Notes under the pieces: model-generated
Told to the model about the DNA's origin: nothing
The model's input: the letters and a program-made list of their open reading frames with translations, nothing else
Databases searched by the model: none
DNA from: Chondrosia reniformis
Taxonomy: Eukaryota; Porifera; Demospongiae; Chondrillida; Chondrillidae
DNA length: 64,000 nucleotides
NCBI GenBank assembly: GCA_947172415.1
Contig: OX359189.1
Span: 3,114,501 to 3,178,500, forward strand
Direction of reading: 5' to 3'
Translations under genes and position numbers: made by a program
Shown: positions 57,259 to 64,000 of the stretch, piece by piece
Layout of the letters: every line of letters begins with the position of its first letter
Numbering within the stretch: position 1 is the first letter of the stretch

Positions 57259-58320
57259 CTACAATTTTGAATACATTTGATCAGTGTCCACTTTGTTTTC
57301 AAATAGTCTGTTAGCATCAATTGCGCAACCCCAAGAGAAATTAATACCATGACCGGAGTGACCATAATTGTGGAGAATATATTTTCCGTTGCTCCGTTCT
57401 ACTTCTAGTCTAACAGATTTTCTACCAGGCCTCACTGCCGCCCACTCCCGCAGAACGATCGATTGCTTTAGGCCAGGAAGGATGCCTTCAGTTCCTTTAG
57501 AAATCTGCGCTCTTACTTCCGGATCTACCTTCAAGTCCACTCTATCTCTTACTTTTATACCTCCCAAAAATGTATCATTTGTTCTCGGGAAAATGTTAAT
57601 GTATTTGCCTGCCTGTGCAGGGTTCTCCTCGCGACCAGGTTCGGACTTAACAAAGAGCTTCACCCAAGGAGCGTCCACGGCCTTACCCTGACCCCAGTAG
57701 GGGATCATGCCTGGATCAGGCACTAGCCTCTTGGCGCCTAGTCCACTGCAGTTGATGACCACATCACAATCTGTCAGCGCAGAGTCTAGATTAGCCAGAC
57801 GCTTCTGATTAAAGGTCACTCCGAGGTTCTGTAGTTTTAGGGTCAGCCAAGGCAAATAACAGTCGCAATCCACTGAAAAGGTACCAAAAAACCAGCAAGT
57901 TGGGTGGAATGGTAAACGGAGACGTCCTTGTTCTTCCTCAGAAACAACCCGAAATCCGGTTACCGCCTTTAAGAGCCAGGCCGGAGCTGGAACTTTGAAA
58001 GGTAGTAGAAAATAACCAAATATGAGAGATACCCCTGCGTCACCCGCCTCTTCAGAGTGGAAGAGGTTTCTAAAGTGATTCATCCCATCGATATACCACC
58101 TCTTGCGTTCTTCCTGTTCTGGTGTTAGGGCGCTGTCGTGGAACAAGATATCGGGTGGAGGAAAGACAACTCCGCCGGCAGCATTGCTACACGTATTTGG
58201 AGTAAAATCTTCGGCTGTTACCTTGACTACGATGTCAGGATGACTGCTCTTCAAGTGAAGGGCAGTGGTAAGCCCAATAACACCACCACCTACAACCGTT
58301 ACTACTCTCGTCGAGCTCAT
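57259..58320 (-). CDS. D-amino-acid / D-aspartate oxidase, peroxisomal
   Basis: A single exon of 353 residues. The start MSSTRVVTVVGG is chosen because the FAD-binding GxGxxG (GGGVIG, residues 11-16) should lie near the N-terminus; a longer upstream frame adds 38 hydrophobic residues without homology. The C-terminal signature LHNYGHSGHGINFSWGCA fits the D-amino-acid-oxidase pattern, with RPGRKSVRLE before it (the substrate-carboxylate arginine region). The protein ends in SKL, a canonical peroxisomal targeting signal. The enzyme oxidises D-amino acids to imino acids with H2O2 release. Substrate preference (neutral versus acidic) cannot be read with confidence. Lack of introns next to intron-rich neighbours is notable. 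Confidence 0.92.
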   Translation of the reverse strand: MSSTRVVTVVGGGVIGLTTALHLKSSHPDIVVKVTAEDFTPNTCSNAAGGVVFPPPDILFHDSALTPEQEERKRWYIDGMNHFRNLFHSEEAGDAGVSLIFGYFLLPFKVPAPAWLLKAVTGFRVVSEEEQGRLRLPFHPTCWFFGTFSVDCDCYLPWLTLKLQNLGVTFNQKRLANLDSALTDCDVVINCSGLGAKRLVPDPGMIPYWGQGKAVDAPWVKLFVKSEPGREENPAQAGKYINIFPRTNDTFLGGIKVRDRVDLKVDPEVRAQISKGTEGILPGLKQSIVLREWAAVRPGRKSVRLEVERSNGKYILHNYGHSGHGINFSWGCAIDANRLFENKVDTDQMYSKL

Positions 58321-58333
58321 CCTCAAACTAATA

Positions 58334-58341
58334 TCACGTGA
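58334..58341. promoter_or_regulatory. TCACGTGA palindrome upstream of the oxidase
   Basis: The octamer lies 14 bp before the oxidase start codon on the minus strand. It is identical to the one in the Nudix/ATPase promoter (43554-43561) and is a bHLH-zip (USF, MiT/TFE) type site by sequence. Confidence 0.45.
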
Positions 58342-58659
58342 TACGAACAGGAATGGTGAAAGGGCAATATACGTATATTCATTGGGATACAAGAATTTGA
58401 GTATAAAAATATATAACATCAAAAAGCCATGCACAACTCAAGTCTGAAAAAACTGAAGTCAATAATTATTGAGAACACGCAGAATTTGATACTTTTGTTC
58501 GGCAGACCTGTACATTGAATGGCAAAATTAAATAATATTTGACTCAGAGCATCAGTACAGGTCAGTTTTAATGTTAAGATTTGACTGCATGCAAGTTAAA
58601 AGTTATAATCACTACACACATTACTGATCACATATTAAAGAAAAGCTATTCTCTCAGTG

Positions 58660-58900
58660 GTATAATGGATTTGGATATGTAGAGTGACAAGGCAAGCACA
58701 CTCCTTCCTTCTCAATAAGTCATCATGAGAAGTAATCAAATTTTACTTTATATACTACTAGGATATTTCCATCCTTATTGATGAGATTGAATTGAAGAAG
58801 AGAAGAGCCAAGTGGCCCTCCATGTTCTTTTAATTCCATAAAATCCTATAATTTCTTGGTACTATCATACTACTAGCTAGGGCAGGATAATATTCTTGTT
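58660..58900 (-). other. Candidate terminal region of the exchange-factor gene
   Basis: On the minus strand an open stretch starts after an acceptor-like TTATAG (DFMELKEHGGPLGSSLLQFN) and runs 40 codons to a TGA. Its frame does not match the phase left by exon 58973-59048 (two bases over), so it is either not an exon or another exon intervenes. Recorded because nothing else explains the open frame. Confidence 0.2.
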
Positions 58901-58972
58901 TAGCAACATGTATGACTCTATACCATGTCAGGAGAGCTCAGAGGGTTAACATACGTAATATACAGTACTTAC

Positions 58973-61900
58973 TGGCTACGTAATAAAAAATGACATGCTT
59001 TGCTGTCTCCTAATTGGGCACCATAAATTTGCCACATATTGGTAACACCTGCATCAGTCAAAGGGAAAATACAGTGTTACGTGTTTGGAAAGGTATACAC
59101 ATTCACTAATGATAATTAAATATACGTATATCTATTGTCCCTACCATCTGAATCAGGTAAATCTCTAGCAACACTTGTATTCCTTAGAAGGGCTGCCTTG
59201 TACTGAACATCTTGAATTGAAAATGGAGGTGTGGTTGCCATTGACTACATAAAGAATATAATCAATCATATCACAGACACATATCCCAAGTATACAATAT
59301 CTTACTCTTGATGGGCGTCTTCTTCTACGATCAGTAACAAAGAAAACAATGACTCCTATGAACACTAGAGAAATACGTACAATTAGTAAAACTATTTATT
59401 GCATCAACTTTTGTTCAAAAGAAGTAAGTTTTTTACCATAGAAATTGAGATCTGGACCTTCTCCCTTGTGTAGTCCCTTTGCTAGTTCCTCGTGTGGATT
59501 TAACCATGTAATGGTCTCGTAGTGCTTAAGCTGGCCAACATTAACACAAGGGTTTAGCTGCAATGAAGTAAAGTACACTTAGCATTCACATTCAGTGGCA
59601 ACCGCTTTATATGCACCATTTAATACGCCAACTGTCATATAGGCCACAAAAATTCTGAAACACATTTGTTAGTATGACAGAGGTATGCATAAAATTGGCC
59701 AACCTGTAAACCATCCGCCATTTTTTTATTGGTACCATTTACATTTTATGTATGTGTTACATAATATTAAATCGGCCAAAAAACTCATATGGAAAGGAGA
59801 GTGCAGAAAACAGCATGCAAACGTTCAAGAACAGATTTGCAAAAGAAGAACTGAAGATTTGCAAATATAAAGAGACTAACGCAAACGCTACTCAAGACTT
59901 GACATTTTACATAAAAAATTGGCATTACATACGTATGTGCATGATTAAGGCCACATTGGATAATAGGCTGAAAACCAATTGTTAAGTGGTTGCCACTGTA
60001 TATATATACATGTGCGTACATGCTGTGCTACCAATACATAGCGAGACTACAATTCTGTAATGCCCACCTTCCACTGATTAGCTTCCCTTAAAATGGTATC
60101 AAATATTTGGGTACAATTGTCACTAATTCTTTGCATTTCATTAATGTAATTTACTGTTGATTCCATCTTCGCTATTGCATCTAAAGACACAAGTACGTAC
60201 TAATGATGTTGTAGATTCTCGACAAATCATACAATGACTTTAGATTTACCTTGAATATCTCTCTTTTCTTGGCTATCTTGAGGTAGCTGCTTCAAAAGGA
60301 CATGAAGGTACAGAGGATACTGCAAAACACGCTGAATTGGTTTTGTAAAAACTATTTCCAGACCAAAATGAAGTTGCTCTGAAATAGGACACGTCTCCAG
60401 CAAGGCTTTAAGCTCTGAAGGTTTGTCAGATGGAGCTGCATCAGATACGTATATACATATATGGCCTTTCATTCAGTATCTCTATTCAAATATTCACACA
60501 GCACATAAGCAGTACAGAACAGAAGAAACTGAAACTGAAATATTCATTCTCTCCTTGTCAGAAACCTTAATATTGTGCAATTATTTTGTATCTGTCTTAA
60601 GTGAACTATGTAGCTAAAAGATTGTGCAATTGCTAACAATTGTATTTCTAATGATGAGCTGTATACATACGTACGTACCTAATATATTTCTAAGTCGACA
60701 ATGATTTGTGCAGAAGGCAGCGTACACCTTGAAATTGGCAGTATGATGAATGAAGACACTTGCTATTCCTCCAATCAGATTCTGCGAGAATACGCATATA
60801 ACAATATATCTCGTTGTTGGATTTAAAGCTGAATATTATATCAGCAACTTACTTGAACATTGCTGTAGTGATGTAATTCAGCAATACTTGATGTGACGGT
60901 CTATAGAATAGTATAACAAGTATCAGGCATCATTTAAGGAAGTAGGGAAAGCAAGGGTACTACACTGCAGGGAGGTCTATGATAGATGACTAGTTATTGA
61001 TAACAGCAGTACATACATGCATATGTTTGAGTGATAATCAAACCACAAGTATTTCATTCTCAATTATCACATAAAAGTATGAAACACATAAAAGAAGCAA
61101 ATGCTGGCAATTGAAGCCAGGAGACCACCAATGCTCTGTAATCAAAGCAATAATCCACTCATATTTCCCCTAAATGTATAACTACAAAGTAAACAATTAG
61201 TCTCCATTAACACTAATTAGTGGTGATTAAATTAATCAGAAAGGGCTGATAATTAGAGATCCTGCCCCTTTCGTTGAAGCTAGGTGTTAGGCAGTGTCTA
61301 GGATCCCTAGAAGTATGGGCTACATTGTATATTTAAAAGAGAGTTAAACAGTCAGACAAAGTCAACAGTATGTGGTGTGATACCAGTTTATAACACAATA
61401 GCCACATGAATAGGTTAACCAAGCCTTGGAGTAAAAATGTTAAATAATTGAAAGCTTAGCTAACTGTAAGCTTAAATTACAGTGATATGTATATGTGCCA
61501 TCTTTAGACAGCATTGTTATATTGTCACTATAATATATACCTCTAGGTCTTGTAATAATCTCTTCTGAAATAACTTTGCATCTTTAAATCCACTGAATAA
61601 TGACAAAAGTTCTTCATTTGGCACATCCCTTTCCTTCAGCTGCCGATAACATGCATCAATAACCTCATTAAAGTGCTAAAATGCAATATTAAAGGTGTAC
61701 TTTAAGTAAGCAAAGTATCTGATGCAAAAACACACCTTTGTGAGATCTTTCTCAGTCTGCAGGAGATCAGAAATGGTTTTATGAAGCTTTTCAAGCATTT
61801 TTTGTCGTTGCGGACTATATGTTTCTTTGGGACTCTTTACTCCTGTAACATCTGGGATATCGTCATCTAAAGCATCCACAAGGAATACGTACATAAAGCT

Positions 61901-63994
61901 ATTTAGTTGACATTTCCAGTTCCAGGGAGAAAGTAGTGGAATGAAACAAACCTTCTTTAAGGTAAGCTTCTAAAACCTCCTCGCTAACATTTTGCATGTA
62001 GTCCTCAGTGCAAGACCGAGGTCTTCTTCGTCTTCTACCACTATGACACCCAGTACTGTCTATCCGGGTCCTCTTAGAACGAAATGTCAGGCTAATTTCA
62101 GTTTCTGCATACAAGTAAACAATATTGTGTAAATCTATAATCTTGTAATCCTAATATGAATATTGGATAAGTGCAGCAAGACTGAAAATAAAAACAGTTG
62201 CTTATGACTATACATACAGCTAAACGTTTTACCATTTTTCAAGAGATCCTGTACCTGCCTCCAGGTTAATTCAAATATAGCTATGTCATTAATTAGAACA
62301 ATTTCATCAGAGACCATTAACCCTAATAATAAAGAAAAGATATATAAAAAGTTATAAACAAACATATCCAAGGATTCACAGAAGATCAAGGTAAAGAAAA
62401 AGATAAAGACTCCCAGGATCACTGATGAAGGGTGGAATTCCCAGAAACGGCTGTCTGACCCAGTGGAGAAGAAGATGAAAGAAGGGAAAAGAAGGAAGAA
62501 AAGACTCCTGTATCTTCATCCAAAGCTCTATTCAGGTTTAGTTCCCCTATAGGCTGTTTTACAGAATAGGCATAGCATGTAGGAAAATGGTATATTAGGG
62601 TTTTCATACGAATGTACATACGTATATTGTCTTGAACACTAAGTACCTTGCATGTGAGCAGGACCTCCTAGCTGTATTTCCAAAACAATTGCACTAAGTA
62701 GAATTGATTTGTCTTCTGTGAAGATAGGTTCCAAAGAAAGCCCAAAATTCTCCATTGCAATCTGCTTTTGTTGAAGGTAGACTGTGCAGATGTCCTTTTC
62801 CCAAATCTCAACACAAGAAAATTCCTACAAACATTCATCAGACTCAATTACCTTGTGTATGTCCAGACAGACACATGCACACATGTACTCTGAAATAGAA
62901 GTGCAAGGGCTATGATGTAACAGAAACAAATCATCACATCATGGAATTTGCACAGGATTAGTGCAATTACCTACGTACATAAATCCCATTTCACAATGAG
63001 TACTCAGCCTGCCTAGACTGTAGCCTCCATCTTCATTTATTATGAAACCACAAGTGTTTTATTTATGGTGGATTAGTAGGTTGAAGGCAGTCATCCAAAC
63101 TCACCATCAGAAGTATACCACACTGATCAGCCCTAAGTAGGGTGAAACAGCTGTCTGCGGTTCTGTAATTTTATCATCTTGGATGAATGGGAAGTAATCA
63201 TTGGGAGGTTATCACTGGCTGGTGTTTAATAGGACTTCAGTCTCCCAACTAAGATCAGATTTAGGGTCACTTGGCTGGTTCAGGTCCAGTGATTATATCC
63301 ACCCCATACGTACATTTATACATATGTATGTACATGTACTGTAAATGTAATACTTACCAGATTACCAATGACTTCTGAGTCACTTGGCAGCGAGAAGCCT
63401 GTATAAGGTAGTGACATCGGTAAAGGTACGTATGCCTGAGTAATATAGCAGCAGTGCACCCGTAAGATGGAGAAACTAACTATTCATTACAGCTCCAGCA
63501 AATTAAACTTCACTATGGCACTACTACGTATGTAGTCAGCATCGCTTAAACTCACAAAACTACCAAGAACACTACCACCACCTTTTAGTGAGGCGGTAGT
63601 GGAGGCATATGTACGTATGTACCTCTACGACATCTACGTACCTCTCCAGAAAATACTTTGCTGTACGTACCTCCCTCCATCCATCCCTCCCCCTCCCTCC
63701 CTCCCTCCATTAAAGTAAACTAAATTCGTTTTAACAGCAAATAAACACTGAATTAGGCTTGCTTCCTTAAAATGTTACCATATACGTATATTCGTATATA
63801 CATACGTACGTACATATATATAATTTCAACCCCTCCCCCTTTGTGATAATCTACCTTTTATGTATAGTCTTGATAGTTTAGTGGTTACAAGATTATGAAT
63901 TATGCAAAACCATGTTTAGAATTTTATCAAGATGTTAAACCTTTGGAGTTAATCATGACTGACTCACTTTGACTGGAACCTTCTTTATTGGTGA
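58973..63994 (-). CDS. Tiam-like Rac guanine-nucleotide exchange factor (PDZ-DH-PH), partial
   Basis: Exons in transcript order: 63968-63994 (weak, at the edge), 63358-63435, 62647-62824, 62233-62322, 61952-62104, 61736-61866, 61541-61675, 60853-60900, 60679-60781, 60250-60435, 60068-60180, 59437-59557, 59306-59364, 59145-59244, 58973-59048. Phases close throughout, giving over 520 residues. Domains: PDZ (FGLSLEPIF... QLGGPAHMQGLMVSDEIVLI... EISLTF); a basic linker (SGRRRRRPRS); a DH domain starting KLHKTISDLLQTEKDLTK, with FKVYAAFCTNH and FTKPIQRVLQYPLYLHVLL, ending YINEMQRI; then a PH domain (TITWLNPHEEL, VFIGVIVFFVTD, CHFLLRS). PDZ then DH-PH, with these words, matches Tiam1/2 (Rac activators at the membrane and junctions). 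The 5' part (PH-CC-Ex, Ras-binding) would lie beyond the right edge. The 3' exon after 58973 was not resolved. Confidence 0.85.
62364..62610 (+). mobile_element. Hammerhead-bearing short repeat (~245 bp), best copy
   Basis: Aligns end to end with 14884-15130 (GGATTCACAGAAGATCAAGG at the left, GGCATAGCATGTAGGAAAAT at the right). It contains a complete hammerhead core at 62416-62461. It is antisense inside an intron of the exchange-factor gene, between exons 62233-62322 and 62647-62824. Confidence 0.75.
62416..62461 (+). ncRNA. Hammerhead ribozyme, complete core
   Basis: Left arm GGATCA; CTGATGA (62422-62428); stem II GGG/CCC with loop TGGAATT, with A-A opposed next to the core; GAAA (62444-62447); stem III formed by the self-complementary ACGGCTGT; cleavage after GTC (62453-62455); right arm TGACCC. 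Stem I pairs UCA/UGA and GG/CC with one internal A-C mismatch. All invariant core bases of the hammerhead are present. The stem III word can pair with itself, the arrangement seen in dimer-type minimal hammerheads of animal retroelements. Confidence 0.65.
63117..63161 (+). ncRNA. Hammerhead-like motif, one core change
   Basis: Left arm ACCACA pairs with right arm TGCGGT (one A-C mismatch). Core box CTGATCA has C where G is expected. Stem II is GCCC/GGGT with loop TAAGTA, then GAAA, palindromic ACAGCTGT and the GTC cleavage site. Stem I and II sequences differ from the 62416 copy but still pair, so the structure, not only the sequence, is conserved. Confidence 0.55.
63668..63712 (+). repeat. 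Pyrimidine tract (CCCT)n
   Basis: CCTCCCTCCATCCATCCCTC followed by further CCCT units, in an intron of the exchange-factor gene (its sense strand is purine-rich). Confidence 0.85.
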
Positions 63995-64000
63995 CTAAGA

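Noticed and set aside
1-64000. tRNA, rRNA or snRNA genes
   Set aside because: I looked for B-box-like GGTTCGAAT words and conserved rRNA/snRNA cores by eye and found none I could support; a tRNAscan-SE/Infernal run would settle it.

Overview
This is animal genomic DNA. It is A+T rich, has multi-exon genes with short GT-AG introns, and carries many kinds of interspersed repeat. Gene content fits an early-branching invertebrate, most likely a demosponge: tandem IgGFc-binding-domain membrane proteins, a tandem pair of very large ectodomain/polytopic membrane proteins, and dense small repeats. The organism call is inference from content only.

Layout. 1-1500: an inverted-repeat element and a 5'-truncated non-LTR retrotransposon. 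2.0-14.3 kb: a tandem array built on an IgGFc-binding-domain type I membrane protein gene. Two copies are intact four-exon genes on the minus strand (6344-8092 and 11487-13237); two decayed fragments lie at the array junctions. The copies differ by insertions that exist in one copy only, so empty sites can be read directly. 15.6-41.5 kb: a second tandem duplication built on a large beta-helix-like, Cys-rich, polytopic membrane protein gene (15610-19498 and 24343-28178, minus strand). Each copy has its own frame lesion. The second copy is separated from its flank by a ~5 kb insertion holding a ~40-unit satellite of paired hairpins (29160-32795). The flank also carries an internally deleted R2-type retrotransposon with a visible 12-bp target-site duplication (33700-36992).

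41.6-64 kb: conserved single-copy genes. A Nudix (CoA diphosphatase-like) gene (minus) and a 26-exon P5B-type ATPase (ATP13A2/3-like, plus; 1141 residues reconstructed) sit head to head on a 219-bp shared promoter. They are followed by a single-exon D-amino-acid/D-aspartate oxidase ending in the peroxisomal signal SKL (minus), and a PDZ-DH-PH Rac exchange factor of Tiam type (minus, running off the right edge). The ATPase/Nudix promoter and the oxidase promoter both contain TCACGTGA.

The most notable finding is a family of short dispersed repeats carrying hammerhead-ribozyme cores of the minimal type: CTGATGA, a stem II hairpin, GAAA, a self-complementary stem III, and a GTC cleavage site. 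At least three core-bearing loci (14939, 54305, 62416) and a fourth with one core change (63117) keep pairable stem I arms, with different sequences in different copies. Several copies lie inside introns of the ATPase and the exchange factor.
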